From an uncultured Bacteroides sp. (GTDB lineage: Bacteria > Bacteroidota > Bacteroidia > Bacteroidales > UBA932), in contig CAMCGB010000004.1 in assembly GCA_945874355.1 (NCBI GenBank), positions 62,001-126,000 on the forward strand: a stretch of 64,000 nt of DNA. Direction: 5' to 3'. A model generated the notes under the pieces. The model was not told the origin of the DNA. It was given only the letters and a program-made list of their open reading frames with translations, and ran no database searches. Position numbers and translations under genes: made by a program. Shown here in pieces: positions 17,115-25,441 of the stretch; position 1 is the stretch's first letter, and every line of letters starts with the position of its first letter.

Positions 17115-18677
17115 TCAGTTGTACTTCGAGAAGGCCTGGTTGATGCTGGTCTTGAACTGCGGGTAGAGGCTGGTCATTCTCTTTTTCAACACCGTCCTGT
17201 CAATCACGTCCCCTCCCAGACAGTCGAAAATTTTGTAGCGGTCCATTCCCTTTTCGTCCAGATAAGAGAAAATCTGCGGGCTGAACCAGAACTCCGTTCC
17301 AAAATTGACCTTGTCCCCATAGCGGTCCTTGTACATCGCGCTCTGCATATAGTAAGCCCACATCTCTCCCACTTCACAGTAGCCGCTGTCCCCGTCGGTG
17401 CCGCTGCCGTACATTATGAAACCCGAAGATATGAAGGACGAGATTATGTAGTCGGCATATTTATCCCAGAAGGAATTGCCCACCGCCATATAATGGCTGG
17501 CGTGCGCAAATTCGTGGCAGGCAAGGGCATAGAGGGACGCATAGTCCTCATAACCCTTCACGCCCAGAGTTATGTCCGGCAGGAAAATCTTCACTATCCC
17601 GGCATATTCCCCAAGCAGGGAAGCAAGCTTTCCCGAATCCACTATCGCTCCCTGGTGCATCATCACAGCACTGCTTTTGTCCAGGAACTGGAACAGCCAC
17701 AGGCGCAGATTCTGAGGCGGGGTCTTCATACTTCCATTGTCAGTCTTGCACATAGAGTAGTAGTCATAGCCGGCATTGTTCACCACGCAGCGGGTAAAGA
17801 GCTTGCGCTCCGAATCAGCAAACACGCAGAGATCGAAACCTTCGGCACTCTGCTTTCCAAGCGAAGAGGCCGATGCCTGGACAAGTATCAGATTGAATCC
17901 CAAAGCGAAGCCGTAGCGGTTTTTGAACACCAGACGGTAGCGGGGAGCCGAACTGAACGTACGCTTCAATGAGTAACAGCCGTTCTCATCGGTAAAGGCG
18001 CTGTCAAACTTCACAAAAGTGTTGCAGGACACTTTAACCCCCTTCACGCCTTCTTCCTTGCCTCCGAGCGAAGGGTCCGAGATTGTAATCCTGCCCTTGG
18101 GGACGGCCGTCCCAGCGTCCGCTTTGGTCCCCTGCAGCAGATCGGAATTGCCACTGAGCCTATAAGCCTCCCGCTCAAGGGAGGGCCAGTCTATGTCTTC
18201 TGACTTCGAAGCGGGACTGTCCGAAGGCAGGTAGCACTTATGCAAAAGCTCATAGGCAATCCCTTCCGGAAAGTCGAAATCCTTGTCCACCACAGCATAC
18301 TGCCAGGTGATGCTCCCTTGAGGAAGGCTCGGGTCCATATAGTAATCCCCTTCGCGGATTATCTGATAGTCAACAGGATGGTCAAGCAGATGTTCCACCC
18401 GGGAAGAAAGCAGTTCGAGCTCCGATTCGGTCTTGGGCAGGAAGCGCACATAAAGATGGGTCTCCGAGATGGGGACTCTGTCAGCCTTTGTAGGATAAAG
18501 ACTCTGATAGGCCCTGGTCATATTCTCAAGCGAATAGGGATCGGAAAGCCTCTCACCCAGAACTATCATATCATGACCTTCCATAGGATCCACTCCCGCT
18601 GAAGGGAGGGAAGAAGTCTTGCTGCAGGAAAGCGAGAGCAGCAAGAAAAGCGACAAAGAGAAAAAGAAGTTCTTCAT
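17115..18677 (-). CDS. Putative zinc-metallopeptidase lipoprotein
   Basis: The 520-residue protein has a lipoprotein signal (lipobox LSLSC at about 14-18). A carboxypeptidase-regulatory-like segment lies near 190-235 (KGVKVSC...DENGCYSLKR). An HExxH motif, HEFAHASHY, lies at about residue 388, suggesting a zinc peptidase anchored in the envelope. I do not recognise the full family. The start at ATG 18677 gives the signal peptide; an upstream start at 18707 would place 10 charged residues before it and overlap the promoter. Cotranscribed with the DUF3575 gene. Confidence 0.65.
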   Translation of the reverse strand: MKNFFFSLSLFLLLSLSCSKTSSLPSAGVDPMEGHDMIVLGERLSDPYSLENMTRAYQSLYPTKADRVPISETHLYVRFLPKTESELELLSSRVEHLLDHPVDYQIIREGDYYMDPSLPQGSITWQYAVVDKDFDFPEGIAYELLHKCYLPSDSPASKSEDIDWPSLEREAYRLSGNSDLLQGTKADAGTAVPKGRITISDPSLGGKEEGVKGVKVSCNTFVKFDSAFTDENGCYSLKRTFSSAPRYRLVFKNRYGFALGFNLILVQASASSLGKQSAEGFDLCVFADSERKLFTRCVVNNAGYDYYSMCKTDNGSMKTPPQNLRLWLFQFLDKSSAVMMHQGAIVDSGKLASLLGEYAGIVKIFLPDITLGVKGYEDYASLYALACHEFAHASHYMAVGNSFWDKYADYIISSFISSGFIMYGSGTDGDSGYCEVGEMWAYYMQSAMYKDRYGDKVNFGTEFWFSPQIFSYLDEKGMDRYKIFDCLGGDVIDRTVLKKRMTSLYPQFKTSINQAFSKYN

Positions 18678-18704
18678 AGTTCTTCGTTTTTGTTTTTCTG
18701 ACGG

Positions 18705-18734
18705 CAAAGTTCAGAACAATTATCCGTTTACCAA
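18705..18734 (-). promoter_or_regulatory. Promoter of the metallopeptidase-DUF3575 unit
   Basis: Minus strand TTG (18734-18732), 19 bases, GAACTTTG (18712-18705), one mismatch from TAnnTTTG. It is 27 bases before ATG 18677. Confidence 0.45.
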
Positions 18735-18780
18735 GCGATTTAATCGTTTAAATGTAAACTTTTTTCCAAAAACGCAAACT

Positions 18781-18807
18781 GGGCCGTCCACAATGCGTGT
18801 CCGACCC
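18781..18807 (-). terminator. Possible terminator after deoC
   Basis: On the minus strand GGGTCGGACAC and GTGGACGGCCC pair around a 5-base loop: 6 bp (one G-U), a tandem G-A mismatch, then 3 bp, followed by a T-rich tract. It lies 30 bases past the deoC stop. The interrupted stem makes it a weaker call than the one at 6835. Confidence 0.4.
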
Positions 18808-18836
18808 AATTTAAAAGTTTTAAATAACTGAAGAAA

Positions 18837-19727
18837 TCAGAAGAATTTCACCTCTTTTTTCTCAATTTCACTCATAAGGCTGTTCCCCAGACGGCTCACT
18901 CCGAGACGGAAAAGGTCCTTGGTAAGCCACTCCTGACCCAGAATGGTCTTTACTATGAGATAGTATAGAACGGCATCGCTTGCAGTCGAGATACCTCCGG
19001 CGGCCTTGAAGCCCACCTTGCGGCCGGTCTTCTGCCAGTATGCCCTGATGGCCTGGCACATTACAATAGCGGCCTCGGGAGTGGCATTGGTCTCGACCTT
19101 GCCTGTCGATGTCTTTATGAAATCGGCTCCGGCCTCCATCGCAAGAAGGGAGGCGGCGGCAATTTTCTCCGGACAGCGGAGAAGACCTGTCTCAAGAATG
19201 ACTTTCAGCACCACCTTGCGGCCCTGAAGGGCAGCCTCAGCGTCAATAGCCTTGCGCATAGCCTCGATTTCGGCCTTTGCCTGAGCGTAGTTCCCGTCCA
19301 GGAAATTGGCGAGCGAAAGGACAATGTCCACCTCGTCGGCCCCACCCTTGACGGCAAGGGCGCATTCGAGAGCCTTGACCTCAAGGAAACTCTGGGTGGA
19401 AGGGAAGCAGCTTGCAACTGTAGTCACGTGAAGATCCTCGCTGCAGCGGGTCTCCCTTACCAGGGATGCGAAATTGGGATATACACATACTGAGGCGGGA
19501 AGCGGGTAGTCGGGCCACTGTCCGGCGAGCTGGCTCACCTTCCCTACGAAGGCCTTGACTGATGATGGGGTATCGTTGGACTTGAGGGTCGTAAGGTCCA
19601 TCATCGAGAAGCAGTTCATAAGGGTCTGCCTGTCCAAATGGCCGGGAACCATATCCTTAACCTCACGGATTGCGGCTTCTATTTCCTCCGCATTGGGGGT
19701 ATAACCGTATTTTTCCAAAAATTCCAT
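18837..19727 (-). CDS. deoC: Deoxyribose-phosphate aldolase
   Basis: Splits deoxyribose 5-phosphate to glyceraldehyde 3-phosphate and acetaldehyde in deoxynucleoside breakdown. Class I aldolase motifs are present: LKVILETG, the Schiff-base lysine in DFIKTSTG and GFKAAGGIS. At 296 residues it is the longer form, with an N-terminal extension of some 50 residues found in Bacteroidota. Last gene of ftsY-pheT-DUF4296-deoC. Confidence 0.93.
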   Translation of the reverse strand: MEFLEKYGYTPNAEEIEAAIREVKDMVPGHLDRQTLMNCFSMMDLTTLKSNDTPSSVKAFVGKVSQLAGQWPDYPLPASVCVYPNFASLVRETRCSEDLHVTTVASCFPSTQSFLEVKALECALAVKGGADEVDIVLSLANFLDGNYAQAKAEIEAMRKAIDAEAALQGRKVVLKVILETGLLRCPEKIAAASLLAMEAGADFIKTSTGKVETNATPEAAIVMCQAIRAYWQKTGRKVGFKAAGGISTASDAVLYYLIVKTILGQEWLTKDLFRLGVSRLGNSLMSEIEKKEVKFF

Positions 19728-19738
19728 ATTGATGTAAC

Positions 19739-20440
19739 TTATTGATTGTCTTTATTTATCTGTCTGATTGGCTTTTTACTCCCGACTTTCTTGAGTGCCT
19801 GCGGACTCACCCCACGCCCGGCCATAGGCTTCACCATTCTGTCCGCAGCCGGATTCTTGGCCATACTGTCAAGAGTCATAATCAGACTATCGGGAGCCGC
19901 AGAAAGACTGTCAGGGGCCACCGCAAGGCTGTCAGTTTGCATAGCCAGACTGTCCTTTACCGCAGCGATGCTGTCAGATACGGCGGCGAGACTGTCCTTG
20001 GCGCTGCGCCACAGATAGACGGTATCGAAGTCCAGCTTCCTGCGCTTTGCAGCGTTCTCCTTGTTTATCCTATTCGCCTCGATTATGTTGCCGCTCAACT
20101 CCGAAAGCCTTTCGCTCTCCGCCTTGAGGGTATTGCACGCGAGGGTCATAACCTCAGAGAACTTCTCAGGATTGGCACTGTAGTAGCGCAGACTGGCGTC
20201 ATAGTCCTCGAAGCTGCAATGGTGCTTTTTGAACACCGGGGCGAAAAAGTCAGTGGTATCAGCCGTCTTGCGCAGCTCGGTATTATTCCTCAGCCACTGG
20301 TCGGCAAGGAACATATCCACATACAGCGAAGCCATCTTCCGCTCCGAAAGAACCCTGCCCTTGCGCGCGCACGAGAGGGGCAGAACGAGAACGCAAAGCA
20401 GAACGAGAAGATATTTTCCGACTGACGCTTTCACCTTCAA
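19739..20440 (-). CDS. DUF4296 lipoprotein with C-terminal heptad repeats
   Basis: The 233-residue protein has a lipoprotein signal (lipobox LPLSC, Cys24). Residues about 27-125 match the DUF4296 pattern of Bacteroidota (ASLYVDMFLADQW near 37-49). Residues 149-197 are seven exact 7-residue repeats starting DS(L/I/M), then a basic tail. It abuts pheT (1 base between). The function of DUF4296 is unknown; the repeat tail could be an amphipathic stalk or coiled segment in the periplasm. Confidence 0.75.
   Translation of the reverse strand: MKVKASVGKYLLVLLCVLVLPLSCARKGRVLSERKMASLYVDMFLADQWLRNNTELRKTADTTDFFAPVFKKHHCSFEDYDASLRYYSANPEKFSEVMTLACNTLKAESERLSELSGNIIEANRINKENAAKRRKLDFDTVYLWRSAKDSLAAVSDSIAAVKDSLAMQTDSLAVAPDSLSAAPDSLIMTLDSMAKNPAADRMVKPMAGRGVSPQALKKVGSKKPIRQINKDNQ
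19850..19996 (-). repeat. Seven tandem 21-nt coding repeats (DSLAxxx)
   Basis: Seven in-frame units encode DSLAAVS, DSIAAVK, DSLAMQT, DSLAVAP, DSLSAAP, DSLIMTL and DSMAKNP. The 7-residue period is exact while DNA identity is only moderate, so the peptide pattern rather than the DNA appears conserved. Confidence 0.85.
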
Positions 20441-20441
20441 G

Positions 20442-22892
20442 CTATCTTAACTGGGCGCCGAACTCCTTCTGGAAGGCAGCCAGGATTCTTTCCATTACCC
20501 TTTCGGTATCCTGGTCGGTAAGAGTTTTTTCCGCGTCCTGGATGACAAAGCTCATAGCGTACTGCTTCTTGCCCTGAGGTATCTTGTCACCCCTGTACAC
20601 ATCGAACAGGCCCACCTGTTTGAGCAGCTTCTTGGCCTGCTTCAAGGCGCACGCCCTCAGAGCAGCATAGCTGACACTCTCATCCAGCAGCAGAGCCAGA
20701 TCGCGTCTTACTGAAGGGAACTTGGGGAGTTCGGTGAACGAAACCTTGTCCCTGCGGACCAGCTCAAAGAGAGTATTGAAGTTCAACTCGGCCACATAGA
20801 CACTCTGCTTGACTCCGAACTTGCGGGCAAATGCAGGAGCGACCGTTCCGATCACGGCAAGAGGGGTGCCACTGCCGGGAAGGCTGTAGCATACTCCCTC
20901 GGAGAAAATATCAGAAGGAGCGGGAGTGCAACCCATCTGGTAGATGTCAGCGCCATAGCGCTTCAGAAGCAGCTCCACATAGCCCTTGAGGAGGAAGAAA
21001 CTGCTCTTGCGGGGCTCTCCGCTCCAGGTCTTCTCGCCACTTCCGCTCATCGCAAGGCAGAAGCAGGGGTGCTCTTCATAGCCTTCGAGGGTTTCGGAAG
21101 GCTTCCCGGGAATGCGGGAATAAACGCTTCCGTACTCGAATATCTTAAGGGACGAAACCTGACGGTTGATGTTGTAGGCTATGGTTTCAAGCGCGCCCGG
21201 GATAAGGCTCTGACGCATCACGTTCAGCTCCTGGCTCAGAGGATTGACTATCCTCACGCACTTTGCTGCAGGCAGGCTCTCCAGGGACTCATAATAGTCG
21301 GCCTTGGTGAGGGAGTTGTTCATTGTCTCCACAAAACCGTTGGCGGCGAGGAAGTTGGAGATATTGTTGCGGATAGCTTCCTTCTCGGGACGGGGAGTTG
21401 CGTTGACCGACATCCTCATATTGTCCGGCAGGGGCACATTGTCATATCCCCAGATTCTCATCAGCTCCTCCACCACGTCGCATTCGCGATACACGTCCAC
21501 CATATAAGAAGGTGCCGCAACAACGCTTCCGCCTTCCCTTCTGGAAATGAATTCATAGCCAAGGTCTGTAAGAATGGATTCAATATCGGAAGCAGAGAGG
21601 CTGCATCCGCTGAAACGGGCAATCCTGTCATAATCAAGCTCAATCTGCTTCTTCTCATAAGGCTTGGGGCAGATCTTTCTGACCGGACCGCAAACCTTTC
21701 CGCCTGCGCACTCGAGTATCAGGTTGACTGCCCTTCTGAGAGCATAGTCGGTGACCAGGGGGTCGGCTCCACGCTCGTAGCGGAACGAAGCGTCGGTCTG
21801 AAGGGTCTGGGACTTGGAAGTCTTGCGTATGGAAGCGGGGTCGAAATAAGCGCTCTCCACAAACAGGTTTACTGTGGCGTCGCTCACTCCGCTGTCTTCA
21901 CCTCCGAACACTCCGGCAATGCACATCGGGCCCTCAGCGTCGGCAATGACCATATCGCAGCTGGAGAGTTTTCTCTCCACCGAGTCCAGAGTACGGATTG
22001 CTTCGCCTTCAGCTGCTCTTCTTACTATCACCTTGGAGCCCCTGACCTTGTCTGCGTCAAAGGTATGGAGGGGCTGGCCCAGTTCAAAGAGCACGAAATT
22101 CGAGATATCGACGATATTGTTTATGGGATGGGAACCTATGCTGAGCAGCTTCTTCTGGAGCCATTCGGGGCTGGGCCCTACCTTGACTCCCCTGATTGTG
22201 ATGCCGCTGTAGCAGGGCGCGCCGTCGCTGTCCAGCACCTGGACATCCAAAGCGTCACTGTCTGAAGAATCTCCGGCACTGAAAGAAGACACATCGGGCA
22301 GGCTCAGAGAGCAGGGTATTCCGTTCCTTCTCAGATATGCATACAGGTCTCTTGCAACTCCCCAGTGGGAAGCGGCATCAACCCTGTTGGCTGTTATTTC
22401 ATACTCAATAACCGCCTGAGTCTCAAGATGCAGATACTCCTTGGCAGGGGTTCCCACTACGGCCTCGTCTTCGAGAACCATAATACCGTCGTGGGAGCTT
22501 CCTATGCCCAGTTCATCCTCGGCGCAAATCATTCCGAAGGACTCCACCCCGCGGATTTTGGATTTCTTGATTTTGAAATCACCGGGCAGGACCGTGCCTA
22601 TGCGCGCAAAGAGCACCTTCTGGCCGGCAGCTACGTTGGGAGCGCCGCACACTACGGTCAGAGGCTCTGTGCTACCGTCATCCACCTTTGTGATATGAAG
22701 GTGGTCAGAATCGGGATGAGCTTCACACTCAAGCACTTTTGCAACCACCACACCGGCGAGCGAACCGGGAATCTGCTCCTGCTCCTCAACAGAGTCAACT
22801 TCTATTCCGATTGAAGTCATAGCCTGAGCGATTTGCGCTGCGCTCAAGTCGCACTTCAAATAATCTTTAAGCCAATTATAACTGAGCTTCAT
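20442..22892 (-). CDS. pheT: Phenylalanyl-tRNA synthetase beta subunit
   Basis: Beta chain of the alpha2-beta2 enzyme that charges tRNA-Phe. At 816 residues it has an N-terminal EMAP/tRNA-binding domain (PDSDHLHITKVDDG near 60-73), the B3/B4 editing region (SHPINNIVDISNFVLFELGQPLHTFD), B5, a catalytic-like core and a C-terminal anticodon-binding FDX domain (FPSVRRDLALLLDE). pheS is not in this window. It follows ftsY by 16 bases. Confidence 0.96.
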   Translation of the reverse strand: MKLSYNWLKDYLKCDLSAAQIAQAMTSIGIEVDSVEEQEQIPGSLAGVVVAKVLECEAHPDSDHLHITKVDDGSTEPLTVVCGAPNVAAGQKVLFARIGTVLPGDFKIKKSKIRGVESFGMICAEDELGIGSSHDGIMVLEDEAVVGTPAKEYLHLETQAVIEYEITANRVDAASHWGVARDLYAYLRRNGIPCSLSLPDVSSFSAGDSSDSDALDVQVLDSDGAPCYSGITIRGVKVGPSPEWLQKKLLSIGSHPINNIVDISNFVLFELGQPLHTFDADKVRGSKVIVRRAAEGEAIRTLDSVERKLSSCDMVIADAEGPMCIAGVFGGEDSGVSDATVNLFVESAYFDPASIRKTSKSQTLQTDASFRYERGADPLVTDYALRRAVNLILECAGGKVCGPVRKICPKPYEKKQIELDYDRIARFSGCSLSASDIESILTDLGYEFISRREGGSVVAAPSYMVDVYRECDVVEELMRIWGYDNVPLPDNMRMSVNATPRPEKEAIRNNISNFLAANGFVETMNNSLTKADYYESLESLPAAKCVRIVNPLSQELNVMRQSLIPGALETIAYNINRQVSSLKIFEYGSVYSRIPGKPSETLEGYEEHPCFCLAMSGSGEKTWSGEPRKSSFFLLKGYVELLLKRYGADIYQMGCTPAPSDIFSEGVCYSLPGSGTPLAVIGTVAPAFARKFGVKQSVYVAELNFNTLFELVRRDKVSFTELPKFPSVRRDLALLLDESVSYAALRACALKQAKKLLKQVGLFDVYRGDKIPQGKKQYAMSFVIQDAEKTLTDQDTERVMERILAAFQKEFGAQLR

Positions 22893-22908
22893 ATAATTAA
22901 TGTTTATT

Positions 22909-23790
22909 CTATTTCAAATCTTCAGGGTTGAAAAGGGCCTGTACGAAGTCCTGCTTGTCGAACTCCTTGAGGTCTTCGATATGCTCCCCGACCCCTATGT
23001 ATCTTACCGGGATATGGAACTGGTCGCACACTCCTACCACAACTCCACCCTTCGCGGTGCCGTCCAACTTGGTAATGCAGAGCGAGGTGATGTCGGTGGC
23101 GCGGGAGAACTCACGGGCCTGCTGGAAGGCATTCTGCCCCGTGGAGGCATCCAGGATCAGCATCACTTCGTGCGGACCGTCGGGGACGACCTTGCGTATG
23201 ACATTGCGGATTTTGGTAAGCTCGTTCATCAGGTCTATGCGGTTGTGGAGACGTCCGGCAGTGTCGATCAGAGCCACATCGGCTCCGCGGGCGACTGCCG
23301 CCTTGACAGTATCGAAAGCCACCGATGCGGGGTCGGAGCCCATCGCCTGGCGGACTATGTCAACCCCCGCCCTGTCGGCCCATATCTGCAGCTGGTCCAC
23401 TGCGGCAGCCCTGAAAGTGTCAGCGGCCCCGAGTATGACTTTTTTGCCCTTCTTTTTGAATGCGTAGGCGAGCTTGCCAATGGTAGTGGTCTTCCCCACT
23501 CCGTTTACTCCCACGACCAGTATCACATAGGGTTTGGCCTCCGTGCTCACTGGTGCGGCATCCGGGATGAGCTGCGAAATCTCGCTCCGGAGGTCATCCA
23601 CGAGCTCATCAAACGACATGAATTTGTCCTTTGAGACCCTTTCCTCCAGATTGTCAATGATTTTGAGAGTGGTATCGACGCCCATATCGGACTCCACCAG
23701 AGCCTCTTCTATTGCGTCGAGCGTACTGTCATCGACTCTTGACTTGCCGACGACCGCCCTTTTTATCCTTTGAAAGAAACTGATAGCCAT
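22909..23790 (-). CDS. ftsY: Signal recognition particle receptor FtsY
   Basis: SRP GTPase that docks nascent-chain complexes at the membrane. It has a four-helix N domain at 1-90, then G motifs GVNGVGKTTTIGKLA, DTAGRLHN and TKLDGTAKGG. At 293 residues it lacks the long acidic A domain of E. coli, as in most Bacteroidota. The start at ATG 23790 (MAISFFQRIKRAVV) is chosen because an upstream start at 23856 would run through the promoter. First gene of ftsY-pheT-DUF4296-deoC. Confidence 0.95.
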   Translation of the reverse strand: MAISFFQRIKRAVVGKSRVDDSTLDAIEEALVESDMGVDTTLKIIDNLEERVSKDKFMSFDELVDDLRSEISQLIPDAAPVSTEAKPYVILVVGVNGVGKTTTIGKLAYAFKKKGKKVILGAADTFRAAAVDQLQIWADRAGVDIVRQAMGSDPASVAFDTVKAAVARGADVALIDTAGRLHNRIDLMNELTKIRNVIRKVVPDGPHEVMLILDASTGQNAFQQAREFSRATDITSLCITKLDGTAKGGVVVGVCDQFHIPVRYIGVGEHIEDLKEFDKQDFVQALFNPEDLK

Positions 23791-23796
23791 ATCGTG

Positions 23797-23804
23797 CAAA
23801 TATA
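23797..23804 (-). promoter_or_regulatory. -7 element immediately before ftsY
   Basis: Minus strand TATATTTG ends 6 bases before the ftsY ATG. Transcription from it would start at or next to the start codon, giving a leaderless or near-leaderless mRNA. No clear -33 TTTG. Confidence 0.45.
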
Positions 23805-23893
23805 CAAACTTTTCCCCGAAATCTATGACTTTCGGGTCCATCCGTATCAAGAGCACGATACTGGCTATTGTTACGCACTACTCAAAAGCGCCC

Positions 23894-24469
23894 TCAGAAC
23901 TCCCTCCAGATGCGGATGGCATTGAGGAAGGGTTCGCCCTTGGAAGCTGAGAATCTGACACTTAGGCCCTCCCCCTCAGCTACACTCACGCTGATTTTCC
24001 GTACCACAGGACGGAAAGCGTCCACATCGGAGTAGATGTCACAGTCCTTGATGACAGTCCGCCCGTTCACCTCAACATCGAAAACGCTCTCGGAATAGGG
24101 ACGGGCCTGGTCGTTGCCGAAGTTATAGGCCAGCCCCTCAGACGGCTCCACAGTCGAAAGCTCACAGAAATACAGGTACACACTGTACTCCCCGGCAGGG
24201 ACATCGGCCCTGAACTCCTCAATGCCGCTGCGCACCGTCTGGAACACCGGATTGTTGTCGTTGACCTGGGCTACAATCTTGAGATGTCCCTCTGGGGGCT
24301 TGCAAGGTATGCTGTCAACCTTGAAGACTCTCTGGTTCTGGAAGCCGTTCTGAAAAGCGCCCGGAATCATCTTGCCTTTGTATATCCTGACGGGATGATG
24401 GATTATTCCGCCGGTATAAGGTCCAATAAATGGACCATTTACGGGAGCGGAACGTCTGACGGACCTCAC
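23894..24469 (-). pseudogene. Malectin-like domain remnant, 5' part missing
   Basis: The C-terminal ~135 residues look like a malectin/CBM57-type beta-sandwich (YSVYLYFCELSTVE, FDVEVNGRTVIKDCDIY, RFSASKGEPFLNAIRIW), as at the C-terminus of Bacteroidota GH2-type enzymes. No catalytic domain, signal peptide or convincing start is upstream. The first ~45 residues of the open frame have no family character and lie opposite the coding end of the + strand fragment. The join lies near 24310-24340. Probably the tail of a lost glycosidase gene. An intact small protein is less likely. Confidence 0.55.
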
Positions 24470-25441
24470 CCCCTATTTGCCCTGTTGAGTTCTTATGATA
24501 GTTCGTTTGTAAGTGCTGCGGTGAGGAGCATCGACCAGATTTCCAGGAACTTCAGCTCTTGCGGTCTACTCGGGTTCGGACCTTCCTACGATCAAATTTG
24601 GTCTTCCGCTCCCTGCATCTACCCCACTTTCACCAAGGCAAAGAGTCTTGCGATGGCACTCTCCTGGATTGAAGATGACCCTGTGGAGCTGCCTGCTCTT
24701 CAGTGCGACAAGAACTTCGACAGGTATTTCCAGAGCCTGAACACGGCAGTTGTGCGCCGGGGCCCCTTTATGGCTACTGTCACAGCCTACAATTACAAGG
24801 CTAAGGAAGCTGAGCGCAGCAAGTATATGCACCGTCCCTCGGGAGGCGCAATGAGCGTGCTATGGGTGGAGGGCTTCGGTCTTCTGGAAGCCAGTTCGCA
24901 GTCGGAGTATCACAGATGGGAGCCTATGAGTTTCCCCGAGATTCCAGCTCCCCTGCCCCTTACACCCCGCATAGAGCTGAGGTCCGGCACTATGACGGCG
25001 AGCAATCTGTATGATTTTGATGCCACTATGTTCTATAGCGCTTCCGATGAAGTGAAGTGCAGGGTGATGGGCAATCTTAGAGACCACAGCCAGAGCTATG
25101 CCGGGGTTGGCTATACCATTGAGTATGAGTTCAGTGACGAGGGCCTTATAAAGCGTTACAAAGCAAAACGCCAGACAGCCCGGGGAAAGATTTTTGTCGT
25201 GGAGCCCATATTGGTGGACCCTGATTTGAAGGTACTGCGCTCAGATGCGGACCTTCTCGTTCTTGAAAGGAACTCAGTGAAGGTCTGCATACGCTGCAAG
25301 GGCGCAAATATGGTGCTCAGACGGGAAGAGAGCGCGGAATACAGGCACATTTACCCTTCGCTTCAGGCCATCCCTCTTGAAATCGAGCTGGGCGACGAAG
25401 CTGTGGAGCTGCGCTACTCTTTGATGCAGCGCACGGAGTAG
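24284..25441 (+). pseudogene. C-terminal fragment of an unrecognised enzyme, 5' part missing
   Basis: The 385-residue open frame looks like real coding only from about residue 17 (LVLEAVLKSARNHLAFVYPDG). A helical, toroid-like part (about 17-130) is followed by a beta-sandwich-like part (SEYHRWEPMSFPEIP to the end), the layout of polysaccharide lyase/heparinase-type proteins; this family guess is inference. There is no signal peptide, promoter or proper start, and the first 15 residues lie antisense to the malectin remnant. The 3' end overlaps the convergent lipoprotein gene by 28 bases. Confidence 0.5.

Noticed and set aside
16812..17972. 386-codon open frame on the plus strand
   Set aside because: Antisense to the DUF3575 and metallopeptidase genes, both of which have signal peptides and coherent structure; the antisense peptide has none.
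21069..22265. 398-codon open frame on the plus strand
   Set aside because: Exactly antisense to pheT, whose motifs are unambiguous.
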